Of a stretch of DNA of 38,571 bases, positions 1-8,428 are shown piece after piece (positions within the stretch are counted from its first letter, which is position 1; each line of letters starts with the position of its first letter). A program made the translations under genes and the position numbers. The stretch comes from Chloroflexota bacterium (GTDB lineage Bacteria; Chloroflexota; Anaerolineae; Anaerolineales; Anaerolineaceae). The notes beneath the pieces were generated by a model that did no database searches, was not told the origin of the DNA, and saw nothing but the letters and a program-made list of their open reading frames with translations. Where the stretch lies: the NCBI GenBank assembly GCA_012729755.1, contig JAAYCN010000111.1, positions 1 through 38,571 on the forward strand, given 5' to 3'.

Positions 1-316
1 CTCCTGATTTAGATGCTAAAATCAGGTTCGTACCCCCTATCCTTCTGGATAATATCGCTGTCCAGCTCGGTGATTGGAGTGGTTACCATCTGCTGGCTCA
101 GCACCTAATCACCCCACCTTGTATAACATATCACCACAAAATGGTTGGATGTCCTGTTGTCTCTTTATCGAAATGTACTGCAAAAAGATCTCGCTATTCC
201 GATCCATGCACTCCGCGTTAAACCTACCGATTACTTACCAAATGTTTCTAAGAAGTAATAAAAAAGCGTTCTCCTGGTCTGGAGAACGCTTTTATTTCTT
301 TATTAGAAAGGCGGGT
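1..316. other. Noncoding start of window
   Basis: I see no supportable gene here. There is an 8-bp inverted repeat at 3-10/19-26 and a strong terminator hairpin at 262-293, listed separately. A 31-codon reading frame on the minus strand (9-104) has no recognisable content. The long plus-strand frame that begins at 74 runs over the minus-strand DUF35 gene and is its shadow. Confidence 0.5.
262..293 (-). terminator. Rho-independent terminator of the DUF35 gene
   Basis: Perfect 13-bp inverted repeat (262-274 and 281-293) with a 6-nt loop. Read on the minus strand the second arm runs into a T-rich tract, as expected for an intrinsic terminator. It lies 24 bp beyond the stop codon of the minus-strand DUF35 gene. 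The A/T base of the stem would let it work in both directions. Confidence 0.85.
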
Positions 317-724
317 CTACCGCGTATCAGAAAGCAAGGGTCGAAATTTATAACCGTAGACTATCATGCCGCGTTCATCCCCATCATTGCGGATCTTGCG
401 CGTCACCATTTCAACCGGCATGCCGATGTGCACACGTTCATCGCCAAGGTCAGTCAGTTGCGCGGTTACCACAGGTCCCTCGTTCAGCTTTACCAGAGCA
501 ATTGTATACGGCGCCTGCTCTTCGAAACCAGCTGGAGCGTGAGCCATCTGTGTGAAGGAATAAACTTCCCCCTGACCGCTGAAGGTAAACGGGGTTTTTG
601 CCTCTCCACCGCACTCCGGGCAAATATCGCGGGGCGGGAAAATCTTATGATTGCAATGCGGACAGGTCTCCCCCTGCAATGCGTAGCGTTGTTTCTTTAG
701 ACGCCAATAGCGTGGAACTTCCAT
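317..724 (-). CDS. DUF35 OB-fold/zinc-ribbon protein, HMG-CoA synthase partner type
   Basis: A 135-residue protein of the DUF35 (rubredoxin-like zinc ribbon plus OB-fold) family. The N-terminal part has two CxxC pairs, CPHC and CPEC, separated by about a dozen residues. The OB-fold follows, with the family pattern PYTIALVKLNEGPVVTAQ and a C-terminal YGYKFRP. In archaea this family bridges acetoacetyl-CoA thiolase and HMG-CoA synthase in one complex; this copy looks like that subtype, and both partner genes lie at 24.6-26.9 kb. I chose the ATG at 724 because GGAG stands about 7 nt upstream; a frame extension to 769 adds 15 unconvincing residues. It is divergent from the YcaQ-like gene and ends at a strong terminator. 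Function as a complex subunit is inferred from family and context. Confidence 0.8.
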   Translation of the reverse strand: MEVPRYWRLKKQRYALQGETCPHCNHKIFPPRDICPECGGEAKTPFTFSGQGEVYSFTQMAHAPAGFEEQAPYTIALVKLNEGPVVTAQLTDLGDERVHIGMPVEMVTRKIRNDGDERGMIVYGYKFRPLLSDTR

Positions 725-871
725 TTTTATCTCCAGTTTCTTTCTGTGAGGCATAGTGTAGTCAATCAAAACTATCAGGAACTCTCAAATCGACCCTCCC
801 CGCCCTCAAAATCAGATCTTTAACCAAAAAAACAACGATGAAACGGATCATGGAAATCGCTCTCAGTCCAC

Positions 872-877
872 TATAAT
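872..877 (+). promoter_or_regulatory. -10 box directly upstream of the YcaQ-like gene
   Basis: TATAAT ends 7 nt before the ATG at 885, and no Shine-Dalgarno sequence lies between. This spacing puts the expected transcript start at or next to the ATG, suggesting a leaderless mRNA. No good -35 box is visible. Confidence 0.5.
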
Positions 878-884
878 TCATTTC

Positions 885-2105
885 ATGCCCCAAACACCCA
901 CGCTCTCCCTTCAGCAAGCCCGCGGTCTGATGCTGACCACGCTCGGTCTGGCCAAACCCCCGCGCAGAAAGCCCAGCAAAGTTGACGTCCTCAACACTAT
1001 CCGCCAGATTACCGTGCTTCAGATTGACACGATCAGCGTTGTCGCCCGCGCCCACCTTCACATTCTCTGGTCGCGTTTAGGCAATTACAACCCAGATTGG
1101 ATTGAAGAGCTGCGCTGCGAAGGCAGTCTGTTCGAATATTATGCACACGCCATGTGTTTCATCCCCATCGAAGATTACCCCATCTACCGACGGCACATGC
1201 TCAACCCACCTCAGACACGTACAAATATCGACGCTGTCTGGGAAGCCGAAAATATCGAGCTGCTTAATCAAATCCGGGAACACATAAAAATGAACGGCGC
1301 AGTGCGGTCAGCAGATTTCGAACACTCAGAAAAAGGATCAGCCCGGTGGGATTGGAAAAAAGAAAAGGTCGCCCTGGAGCATCTGTTTTATCGGGGTGAA
1401 GTGATGGTTTCAGAACGGCGCAATTTTCAACGTGTCTATGACCTCCGTGAGCGCATCCATCCCGGGTGGGATGACCAGAATACCCCAAGCTACGAAGATG
1501 CCATCAGAGCTCAGGTTCTTAAAGCCGCTAAAGCCTTGGGTGTCGCCAAACCAGACTGGCTGGCCAGTTATTATTACCTGCTTAAAAAGCATGTTCAGAA
1601 ATTGCTGCCCGATCTGGTTCGTGAAGGCGATCTGATTCCGGTAGAAGTAGCTGGTTTCGAGAAGCAGCCTTTCTATGTTCACCACGATAACGCTCAAACA
1701 CTCCAACTCGCGCTTGAAGACCGGCTTAAAGCCACCCACACCAGCATTCTCTCTATGTTCGACCCACTTGTAACTGACCGGTCACGTACGCGGGAGCTGT
1801 TCGGGTTCGACTATCTGATCGAGTGCTACACGCCCGCCCCAAAGCGTGTCTATGGTTATTTCGTCCTGCCAATTCTCCGCAAAGGCAAACTGGTCGGGCG
1901 CATGGATGCCAAAGCATGGCGCAAAGAAAAAAGGCTTGAGGTCATCCACCTCTTCCTCGAGCCCGGGGTCAAACCTTCGCGTTCACTCGCCGCGGATTTA
2001 GCCCAAACCCTCAGTCAATACGCCAGTTGGCAGGGGTTGAGCGCAGTCGAAATCACCCAAACCACCCCTCCTGAATTTTGCGAGATCCTCAAGGAACATC
2101 TATAA
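885..2105 (+). CDS. ycaQ: YcaQ/AlkX-type winged-helix DNA glycosylase
   Basis: A 406-residue member of the HTH_42 (YcaQ/AlkZ) family, whose studied members excise bulky alkylated bases and unhook interstrand crosslinks. The N-terminal third carries the signature LQIDTISVVARAHLHILW. Its Gln-Ile-Asp triplet corresponds to the catalytic Q-hydrophobic-D motif that I recall for the E. coli YcaQ branch, rather than the Q-hydrophobic-Q of the AlkZ branch. FEYYAHAMCFIP follows, also typical of the family. Length matches the family. The gene stands alone between a divergent DUF35 gene and a convergent phosphoesterase whose stop codon is only 5 nt away. The ATG sits 7 nt after a TATAAT box, so the transcript may lack a leader. 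Confidence 0.82.
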   Translation: MPQTPTLSLQQARGLMLTTLGLAKPPRRKPSKVDVLNTIRQITVLQIDTISVVARAHLHILWSRLGNYNPDWIEELRCEGSLFEYYAHAMCFIPIEDYPIYRRHMLNPPQTRTNIDAVWEAENIELLNQIREHIKMNGAVRSADFEHSEKGSARWDWKKEKVALEHLFYRGEVMVSERRNFQRVYDLRERIHPGWDDQNTPSYEDAIRAQVLKAAKALGVAKPDWLASYYYLLKKHVQKLLPDLVREGDLIPVEVAGFEKQPFYVHHDNAQTLQLALEDRLKATHTSILSMFDPLVTDRSRTRELFGFDYLIECYTPAPKRVYGYFVLPILRKGKLVGRMDAKAWRKEKRLEVIHLFLEPGVKPSRSLAADLAQTLSQYASWQGLSAVEITQTTPPEFCEILKEHL

Positions 2106-2110
2106 ATTTG

Positions 2111-2680
2111 TTATTGGTCACAGACGTTGCTCGAGATCAATCCTTTGCCACATTCAAAGCACACTTGCTCACAGGCAATGCCATCTGCGTATTGACCAAG
2201 TATGGTGAAATTTGCGCATTCAAACTCCCAATCTACCTTGAACTGATCCACCCAACCAGTCACTTCCGGCAGCGCCGAAGGGCTCAGGTCGTTCATCGCC
2301 AGGGTAATATGCGGATGCCAAACTTTGGGAGCGTAATATGGATGAGGCTGTTCAGTTAGCGGGGTCAATAGACCCCAAAGACGATAGTGCAAATCCATTA
2401 ATTTCTGACTGCGGACGACTTTGAGGTATAAAACTGGCAGGGGACCCGGGAAGAATGCCACCCCCTTTACCCTTACTTCAAATGCCGGCAGATTCCTGAC
2501 CAGTCGTGAGAGTTGACGTTTGGCTTCAGCGAGCTGATAGCTTTCGCCAATTTGCCACGAAAAATGAGGTTGAGGAGTTGCCCTGATATAGCTTAACCCG
2601 AAGCGATCTTCCAGTCCCTGCCAAAGCAGCTTAACCTGGTCATGATAAGGTTGCGGAAGCAGCGTCACCAATCCTTGCAT
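2111..2680 (-). CDS. 2H phosphoesterase (2'-5' RNA ligase / ThpR-like)
   Basis: A 189-residue protein with the two His-containing signatures of the 2H phosphoesterase superfamily. The first is HFSW at about residue 39, the second HPHITLA near residue 123. Enzymes of this fold hydrolyse or form 2'-5' phosphodiester or cyclic phosphodiester bonds in RNA or nucleotides. The first motif, H-F-S, fits the H-x-T/S pattern and the second is canonical, so the active site looks complete. The physiological substrate cannot be told from sequence. It runs convergently to the YcaQ-like gene with a 5-nt gap, and no terminator is visible in that gap. Confidence 0.78.
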   Translation of the reverse strand: MQGLVTLLPQPYHDQVKLLWQGLEDRFGLSYIRATPQPHFSWQIGESYQLAEAKRQLSRLVRNLPAFEVRVKGVAFFPGPLPVLYLKVVRSQKLMDLHYRLWGLLTPLTEQPHPYYAPKVWHPHITLAMNDLSPSALPEVTGWVDQFKVDWEFECANFTILGQYADGIACEQVCFECGKGLISSNVCDQ

Positions 2681-2792
2681 CGATAACCCTCGCCATAATT
2701 ATACCCACCGGATGAGTTATGTCAGTCTGCTATGAAAAGATGCGAAACGCTGATCAAATTTCGCGCCTTGGAATCTATTTATCGAACCGTGA

Positions 2793-2798
2793 TATCAT
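2793..2798 (+). promoter_or_regulatory. -10 box directly upstream of the M23 peptidase gene
   Basis: TATCAT ends 6 nt before the ATG at 2805, with a possible -35 TTGGAA at 2768-2773 (19-nt spacer). There is no Shine-Dalgarno sequence. The spacing suggests a leaderless or nearly leaderless mRNA. Confidence 0.5.
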
Positions 2799-2804
2799 CA
2801 CGCT

Positions 2805-4013
2805 ATGACTGAGAACCCCAGAGGCTTTCGCGTTCAGCTCGCTCCAGACGAGGCTGATAACATCCAATCGTTATCAGGAGAAAGTAGTTTTCTCGAAAAA
2901 GCCTGGCAGCGGTTAGTTAAGATTGGTCTGGATGAAAGCGCCGTACGTATCGCCACAGTTTTCCTGACCAGTCTGATGATGTTTGGCGTGGTTTTCCTGA
3001 TGGGACGTTTCTATGTCTCAACACGGGGGACCAGCGCTGCCAGTCGGGCGATAGACCTCTCGGTTGCAGACCCTACGCCGACCACTATGGTCCTCGCGCC
3101 GCCCTTCCTGCCCGGCCTTGAGACCGAAGCTGGTGATGGCATCTCGCGCAACGCCACCTTGCATACCATCCTGCCTTCGCTCTCCCGCACAGAATTAACC
3201 ACCTACACAGTCCAGTTGGGCGATACGCTATTCAATATCGCCGAGCGCTTCAGCTTAAAACCCGAAACCCTGCTATGGGGCAACCGTTATACCCTTGGTG
3301 ATGACCCCCACACTATCTTTCCCGGCCAAGTGCTCACCATCCTGCCGGTGGATGGTACGCTTCATCGCTGGTCGGCCGGTGAGGGGTTAAACGGTGTTTC
3401 CGCTTTCTATCATGTAAGCCCAGATGTGATTGTCAACTATCCCGGAAACCATCTCGATCCTGCCGCACTGGGCGACTACTCCAATCCCAACATCCCTAGC
3501 GGCACCTTGTTGATCGTGCCGGGTGGTAGAGGCGAATTCCCCGATTGGCGTACTCCCCGCATCACACGCGCCAACCCGGCCACTGCTACCTATGTCGGTC
3601 CTGGCGCATGCGCCGAGGCCTATGATGGCGTGTTGGGCACGCTCAATTTCGCCTGGCCAACAATCAACCACTACTTAAGCGGGTACGACTTCTCACCTGA
3701 AGCCAACCACTTCGGCATCGACCTGGCGGGTCAGGCCGGCGAACCAATCTCGGCGACTGATAATGGCGTGGTGGTTTACGCCGGCTTTAATGACCTTGGC
3801 TATGGAGAGATGGTCGTCATCGACCACGGCAATGGCTGGCAGTCGCTCTATGCCCACCTCGCTACCGTGGATGTCAGCTGCGGCCAGGAGGTTTACCGCG
3901 GCGACAAGATTGGCACTATGGGCTCAACCGGTTTAGCCGACGGCGTCCACCTTCACTTCGAACTGCGCAGTGATGAGTTCAACCGCGTCAACCCCTTTGA
4001 CTTCCTTAATTAA
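2805..4013 (+). CDS. Membrane-anchored LysM / M23 metallopeptidase
   Basis: A 402-residue cell-wall protein. A single transmembrane segment at about residues 48-68 (IATVFLTSLMMFGVVFLMG) follows a charged cytoplasmic N-terminus. A LysM peptidoglycan-binding module starts near residue 132 (YTVQLGDTLFNIAERF), and a second degenerate LysM-like stretch follows to about residue 250. The C-terminal peptidase M23 (lysostaphin-like) domain has the zinc ligands of HFGID (about residue 302) and HLHFE (about 382), so it should be an active endopeptidase. Likely roles are wall remodelling or cell separation. No Shine-Dalgarno sequence precedes the ATG; a -10-like box ends 6 nt upstream. Confidence 0.88.
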   Translation: MTENPRGFRVQLAPDEADNIQSLSGESSFLEKAWQRLVKIGLDESAVRIATVFLTSLMMFGVVFLMGRFYVSTRGTSAASRAIDLSVADPTPTTMVLAPPFLPGLETEAGDGISRNATLHTILPSLSRTELTTYTVQLGDTLFNIAERFSLKPETLLWGNRYTLGDDPHTIFPGQVLTILPVDGTLHRWSAGEGLNGVSAFYHVSPDVIVNYPGNHLDPAALGDYSNPNIPSGTLLIVPGGRGEFPDWRTPRITRANPATATYVGPGACAEAYDGVLGTLNFAWPTINHYLSGYDFSPEANHFGIDLAGQAGEPISATDNGVVVYAGFNDLGYGEMVVIDHGNGWQSLYAHLATVDVSCGQEVYRGDKIGTMGSTGLADGVHLHFELRSDEFNRVNPFDFLN

Positions 4014-4065
4014 CTCTCAGCGCTGTTGATTTTTCACCACCGGTCCAGACATCAAGGGGCTGTGT

Positions 4066-4071
4066 TAAAAT
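4066..4071 (+). promoter_or_regulatory. -10 box directly upstream of the MEMO-like gene
   Basis: TAAAAT ends 6 nt before the ATG at 4078. No Shine-Dalgarno sequence is present, so the seven-gene run that starts here may begin with a leaderless message. No clear -35 box is visible. Confidence 0.45.
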
Positions 4072-4077
4072 GAAGTC

Positions 4078-4920
4078 ATGCAGAATGCGACATTTTCTGA
4101 CCTTCGACCCTCCCCCATCGCCGGTTCCTGGTACTCATCAGACCCTGCGGAACTCAAAGCGGATATCCAGGGCTATTTTAAAAAAGCCCCCTCTCCAGCT
4201 TTCGGTGGCGAGGTGGTCAGCCTGATCGTGCCGCATGCTGGCCACGTCTATTCCGGTCTGACCGCCGCTCATGCCTTCAAGGCGCTTGATGGCCGTCACT
4301 ACGACAAAGTAGTGCTCGTCGCCCCCTCCCACCACGCCTACCGCTCCGCCTTATTGACCACCGGCCATCAGGCCTATTGGACGCCGCTCGGAGCCATACC
4401 GGTTGACCATACCAGCCTTGAATCACTCGAACTGCCGATTGAACCGGTGCGTCATGATCAGGAACATTCGCTCGAGATTGAACTTCCATTTCTTCAAACG
4501 CTCCTCCCACAAGGGTTCGACTTGCTGCCAATCGTGATGCTTGAGCAGTCCGAAATAACCGCCCAGTCGCTCGGCCAAGCCCTGGCGCAGTGGGCCAACT
4601 CACTCTCCGGGCAAAAGAGAGTGCTCCTGGTCGCTTCAAGTGATTTATCCCATTTCCATTCCGAGAGTCAGGCCAACTTACTCGATGGCCAGATCATTAA
4701 CGCGCTCAAGACTATGGACCCCGCCGAGTTACACAGAGTCGCTCGGTTGGGCAAAGGAGAGGCCTGCGGGCTTGGACCGATGGCTGCCATCCTGACCGCC
4801 AGCGGCTTGTTAGGAGCAAATCACCTGACCATCACCGATTACCGCACTTCAGCCGCGGTCAATCACGATCACAGATCCGTAGTTGGCTACGTCTCGGCTG
4901 TAATCACCAAACCCACTTAG
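4078..4920 (+). CDS. MEMO1 family protein (AmmeMemoRadiSam system protein B)
   Basis: A 280-residue protein of the MEMO family. It opens with the family pattern SPIAGSWYSSDPAEL. VPHAGHVYSG (about residue 60) and VAPSHH (about 82) follow, then SSDLSHF and ACGLGPMAA. Two His and one Cys in these motifs correspond to the metal-binding site reported for MEMO proteins, and all are present. Bacterial members often sit beside an AMMECR1 protein and a radical SAM protein; neither is in this window, so the role is uncertain. It heads a plus-strand run that includes the lipoprotein and priA; the next start codon is 8 nt beyond its stop. Confidence 0.85.
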   Translation: MQNATFSDLRPSPIAGSWYSSDPAELKADIQGYFKKAPSPAFGGEVVSLIVPHAGHVYSGLTAAHAFKALDGRHYDKVVLVAPSHHAYRSALLTTGHQAYWTPLGAIPVDHTSLESLELPIEPVRHDQEHSLEIELPFLQTLLPQGFDLLPIVMLEQSEITAQSLGQALAQWANSLSGQKRVLLVASSDLSHFHSESQANLLDGQIINALKTMDPAELHRVARLGKGEACGLGPMAAILTASGLLGANHLTITDYRTSAAVNHDHRSVVGYVSAVITKPT

Positions 4921-4928
4921 AGGTCAGT

Positions 4929-5897
4929 TTGAAAAGCGCCTTATCCCATATATTATGGTTCGGCCTCATCCTGACCTTAACAGCGTCCTGCGCTCCCCAG
5001 CCACAGGGCAGGCCCACGCTTACCCCAAGTCCAGTCCCCAGCGCGACTTTCACGCCGCAGCCGACCGCCACCTTCACACTCGTGCCGAGCGCCACACCCA
5101 CTGAAACGCTCACGCCCACCCCGACCACTTCTCCCTTTCCTACCGCCACATCCACCTTGACCGCAACGCCTATCCCAGACTATCCGGCAAAATTGTTTCC
5201 ATTGGTTGCCGGAAACATAACTGTGGATTGGTCATACAGCCTGATCACCAACCGCGTTTTAGATGATGCTGGCACTGCCCGCGAACTCTCGGCTATGTTT
5301 GCGTTTCGTCTGCTCGACCGTGGGATCCACCACGAGACACGCACCATTCTTGACAATGAGGTTACTGTCTACTATTTGAGAGTCAGTCATGACTTCAGGG
5401 GCAAACCGATCGAATTAAAGCTGATTCTGACCGGCTTCTTCGGCGCTGACCTCGCTATCGCCGGGCTGCCCGCTGATGGGGCAGCCTACATCAGCCTGCG
5501 CCAGCAGCGTGCCGGGCAAATGTTTGAACCCTGGCTCATCGCTCAGGATTGGCGCCTGCCGATTGAAAAACGAAAGCCTCTGTTTGAAACCATTCTGCTC
5601 TCCGATTTTGAACGCCTGTTGGCCAAACTGCCTGAAAGCGTTATCCTCTTCGCCGACCATCCAATCATCTGGCGGCCTGATAACTTCCTGCAGGCCAAAC
5701 TCGATATGCAGCGCCTCAGCGCCAGTGCTGCCCGATATAACCCTTTCTTTGAATACGACATGTTCGGGCTGAACCAATCTGCGGCGCCAATGGCCAAAGC
5801 CTGGCGGGATCATGTGGTCGACCAACAGTCCATCCCGGTTGATTTGGCAGATAAGCTTGAGTTTTCCGCTGATTATCTGATTTTGGTGACGCCATGA
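4929..5897 (+). CDS. Lipoprotein of unknown function with Pro/Thr-rich linker
   Basis: A 322-residue secreted protein with a TTG start, 8 nt after the preceding stop and with AGAGG just upstream. A hydrophobic signal ends in LTASC, placing a likely lipidated Cys at residue 21; Thr at -3 is not ideal for a lipobox. Residues 25-80 are a low-complexity Pro/Thr/Ser linker with repeated TPT/SAT units, of the kind common in Chloroflexota surface proteins. The remaining 240 residues are a globular domain I do not recognise. The stop codon overlaps the start of priA (ATGA), so the two are translationally coupled, although a functional link with a cytoplasmic replication protein is not obvious. Confidence 0.75.
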   Translation: MKSALSHILWFGLILTLTASCAPQPQGRPTLTPSPVPSATFTPQPTATFTLVPSATPTETLTPTPTTSPFPTATSTLTATPIPDYPAKLFPLVAGNITVDWSYSLITNRVLDDAGTARELSAMFAFRLLDRGIHHETRTILDNEVTVYYLRVSHDFRGKPIELKLILTGFFGADLAIAGLPADGAAYISLRQQRAGQMFEPWLIAQDWRLPIEKRKPLFETILLSDFERLLAKLPESVILFADHPIIWRPDNFLQAKLDMQRLSASAARYNPFFEYDMFGLNQSAAPMAKAWRDHVVDQQSIPVDLADKLEFSADYLILVTP

Positions 5898-8395
5898 AGC
5901 AGTTCGTCGAAGTGGCGGTCAATGTAGCCAATATCGACCGCACCTATCATTACGCGGTTCCCGAAGCACTACAGAGTCAGGTACAGCCCGGCAACCTGGT
6001 TGAAGTGTCTTTCAACAATCGCATGGTTCAGGGAGTCGTCCTGGGCTTTGTGGATGAGCCTGAGGTCGCGACAGTATTCGACATTCTCTCGCTTCATGAA
6101 GAAAACACCCTGCTCACTCAAAACCAACTTGATTTAGCCAGTTGGTTGGCAAAAGCCACTTTCGCCCCGTTGAGCAGCTGCGTGCGCATGATGATCCCTG
6201 TTGGGCTGTCCCAACGCGCTGATATGATTGTTTCCTTGCTCTCAGGCAATACTTTGCCCACCAACCTAACCATAACCCAAAGCCGCCTGGTGAAGCTCCT
6301 GCAGCAGCGCGGCAACCTCCGCGGCAATCAATTGGATCGGGCGTTTGGCTCACAAAACTGGCGCGGAGCGCTCAAAGCACTAAAACAGGCGGGAGTGATT
6401 GATACCACTCCTTACTTGCCGCCCCCAGCGATTGCCCCAAAAATCGTGCGCACCGCCCAGCTGACCATTCCTCCCGATGAGGTCAGCGACATTCCCGATA
6501 TTGAACTCAGCAAGAAACCCGAAGTCGCAGAACGCCGCCGAGCCGTCCTCGAAGTTTTGGCGCGAGAAGCTTTTCCACTTGATTTCTCGTGGATTTACGC
6601 CCAGACCAAAGCCTCATATGCTGACCTTAAAACGCTGGCGGGCGCAGGCCTTATCTATTTCAACGAAACAGAAACCTGGCGGGACCCCTTGTCCCAGGTC
6701 AAAACCGCGCAAAGCACCCCCCCTCAGCTCACTGAAGACCAAGCAAAAGCCTGGATCGAAATCAGCCAAGGTTTAACCCAACCAGCGTCCCCTCCAATAC
6801 TCCTGCATGGCGTAACTGGTTCAGGAAAAACCGAGATTTACCTCAAAGCCATTGATCAGCTCGTCCGTCAGGGCAAACAAGCCTTAGTGCTCGTGCCCGA
6901 AATTTCTATGACGCCTCAGACAGTTCGACGCTTTATGGCGCGTTTTCCTAACCAGGTGGGCCTATATCACTCCAGGCTGTCAACGGGTGAACGCTACGAC
7001 ACCTGGCGCAGAGTCAGGTCGGGAAAACTCGCCATAATAGTTGGCACGCGCAGCGCGCTCTTCCTGCCGTTCACACGTTTAGGACTGGTCGTAGTGGATG
7101 AATGCGACAACGATTCCTTCGACGAAACCGACCGTGAACCTTTCTACCACGCGGTCGAAACAGCCGAAGCGCTCACCAAACTCGCCAACGCCAACCTGCT
7201 GCTTGGCAGCGCCACACCCCGCGTCACGCAGCTCTTCAAGGCCAAGCGAGGCTTGTGGCAGCTGGTCACCCTGCCCAGACGCATTCTGGCGCACCGCGAA
7301 ACGCTATTGGAGCAGGCCGCGGCTTATCATTTCGAACTCAGCAAATTTAAAGGTCCTCTGCTCCAAAGTGAGTTGCCCCGTGTTGAAATCATCGATATGC
7401 GCGCTGAGCTCAAAGCCGGCAACTCACATGTTCTTTCCAGACGCCTTCGCCATCAGCTTGGCGAGGTATTGGAACGCAACCAGCAGGCTATTCTCTTTCT
7501 CAACCGCAAAGGCAGTTCAACCTACGTGTTTTGCCGCGACTGCGGCGAAGCGCTGCGCTGCCCGCGCGAAGGCATGCCGTTGATTTACCATGGCAGCCGG
7601 GCAAAATTATTGTGCCACACCTGCGGTTACAGCCGTAAGATGCCCGAAAAATGCCCTCACTGCGGCTCAAAGCAGATCAAACAGCTCGGCCTGGGAACTG
7701 AACAGCTGGAAGTGTTGGTGCGCGAAGCTTTTCCGCAGGCGCGAGTTTTACGCTGGGATGCTGAGACTGCCAAGAGCCAAGCTGACCATGATCTGATTCT
7801 GAGTCATTTTGTCAATCATCGCGCCGATATCCTGATTGGCACGCAGATGGTCGCCAAAAGCCTCGACCTGCCTCTGGTAACTCTGGTCGGTATCATTCTC
7901 GCCGAAGTCGGCCTCAACTTACCTGATTACCGCGCGGCTGAACGCACCTTTCAGGTGCTGACCCAGGTGGCTGGGCGAGCCGGGCGCAGTCCCTTGCGCG
8001 GAGGGGTCATCCTGCAGACCTATCAACCTGAGCATTACGCTATTCGTCTTGCCTCAAAGCATAACTGCGAGGGTTTTTACGAAACCGAGAACAAACATCG
8101 CTATTCGCTCCGCTATCCGCCCTATACCCGCCTGATTCGGCTGGAATATCGCCATTTCAACGAACAAAAGTGCATCGCTGCCGTCCATGAGCTTGCCGAC
8201 ATTCTCACCCAGGTCATCTCAGCTGACAACCGAAAACAAACAGACTTTATTGGTCCCTCGCCTTGTTTCTATCGAAAATTGCAGGGGAAATTCAGATGGC
8301 AGGTCATTTTGCGCGGCCCTGACCCGCTTGATCTGCTCGATCAGCTGCCCCTGCGCGGCTGGAAAGTCGAGGTTGACCCACCGAACCTGCTATAA
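5894..8395 (+). CDS. priA: Primosomal protein N' (PriA) with altered helicase motifs
   Basis: An 833-residue PriA homologue, the protein that recognises stalled forks and restarts replication. The N-terminal 3'-DNA-binding domain (VNVANIDRTYHYAVP) is clear. Walker A GVTGSGKTEIYL (about residues 306-317), VGTRSALFLPF, LLLGSATP and LTQVAGRAGR are intact. Three sites differ from what PriA normally shows. Motif II is DECD (about residue 400) instead of DEEH. The usual GHDF of motif V reads SLDL (about 656). One of the eight zinc-ligand Cys is Glu (CPRE instead of CPRC, about 556-559). It probably keeps its structural role, but its ATPase or helicase activity is doubtful. It overlaps the preceding gene by 4 nt. 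Confidence 0.9.
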   Translation: MKQFVEVAVNVANIDRTYHYAVPEALQSQVQPGNLVEVSFNNRMVQGVVLGFVDEPEVATVFDILSLHEENTLLTQNQLDLASWLAKATFAPLSSCVRMMIPVGLSQRADMIVSLLSGNTLPTNLTITQSRLVKLLQQRGNLRGNQLDRAFGSQNWRGALKALKQAGVIDTTPYLPPPAIAPKIVRTAQLTIPPDEVSDIPDIELSKKPEVAERRRAVLEVLAREAFPLDFSWIYAQTKASYADLKTLAGAGLIYFNETETWRDPLSQVKTAQSTPPQLTEDQAKAWIEISQGLTQPASPPILLHGVTGSGKTEIYLKAIDQLVRQGKQALVLVPEISMTPQTVRRFMARFPNQVGLYHSRLSTGERYDTWRRVRSGKLAIIVGTRSALFLPFTRLGLVVVDECDNDSFDETDREPFYHAVETAEALTKLANANLLLGSATPRVTQLFKAKRGLWQLVTLPRRILAHRETLLEQAAAYHFELSKFKGPLLQSELPRVEIIDMRAELKAGNSHVLSRRLRHQLGEVLERNQQAILFLNRKGSSTYVFCRDCGEALRCPREGMPLIYHGSRAKLLCHTCGYSRKMPEKCPHCGSKQIKQLGLGTEQLEVLVREAFPQARVLRWDAETAKSQADHDLILSHFVNHRADILIGTQMVAKSLDLPLVTLVGIILAEVGLNLPDYRAAERTFQVLTQVAGRAGRSPLRGGVILQTYQPEHYAIRLASKHNCEGFYETENKHRYSLRYPPYTRLIRLEYRHFNEQKCIAAVHELADILTQVISADNRKQTDFIGPSPCFYRKLQGKFRWQVILRGPDPLDLLDQLPLRGWKVEVDPPNLL

Positions 8396-8417
8396 TTTAA
8401 ATTTGCGATTAGGAGGT
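8391..8417 (+). promoter_or_regulatory. Possible internal promoter and strong RBS before the membrane protein gene
   Basis: TATAAT at 8391-8396 overlaps the priA stop codon, and a full AGGAGGT lies at 8411-8417, 11 nt before the ATG at 8429. This gives the downstream genes their own possible start of transcription inside the run. The TTGACC upstream is too close (12 nt) to be a good -35 box. Confidence 0.4.
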
Positions 8418-8428
8418 TCATACCAGCC

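Noticed and set aside
24-36. tRNA-like GGTTCGTACC sequence
   Set aside because: The flanking bases do not form a T stem or acceptor stem, so no tRNA can be drawn.
9-104. 31-codon minus-strand frame
   Set aside because: Too short, begins at a GTG right after a stop codon and has no ribosome site or family resemblance.
74-700. 208-codon plus-strand reading frame at the window start
   Set aside because: It overlaps the minus-strand DUF35 gene, which has clear zinc-ribbon and OB-fold motifs; the plus-strand protein has no recognisable pattern.
7098-7583. 161-codon plus-strand frame inside priA
   Set aside because: Shadow frame; priA motifs run through this region in the main frame.
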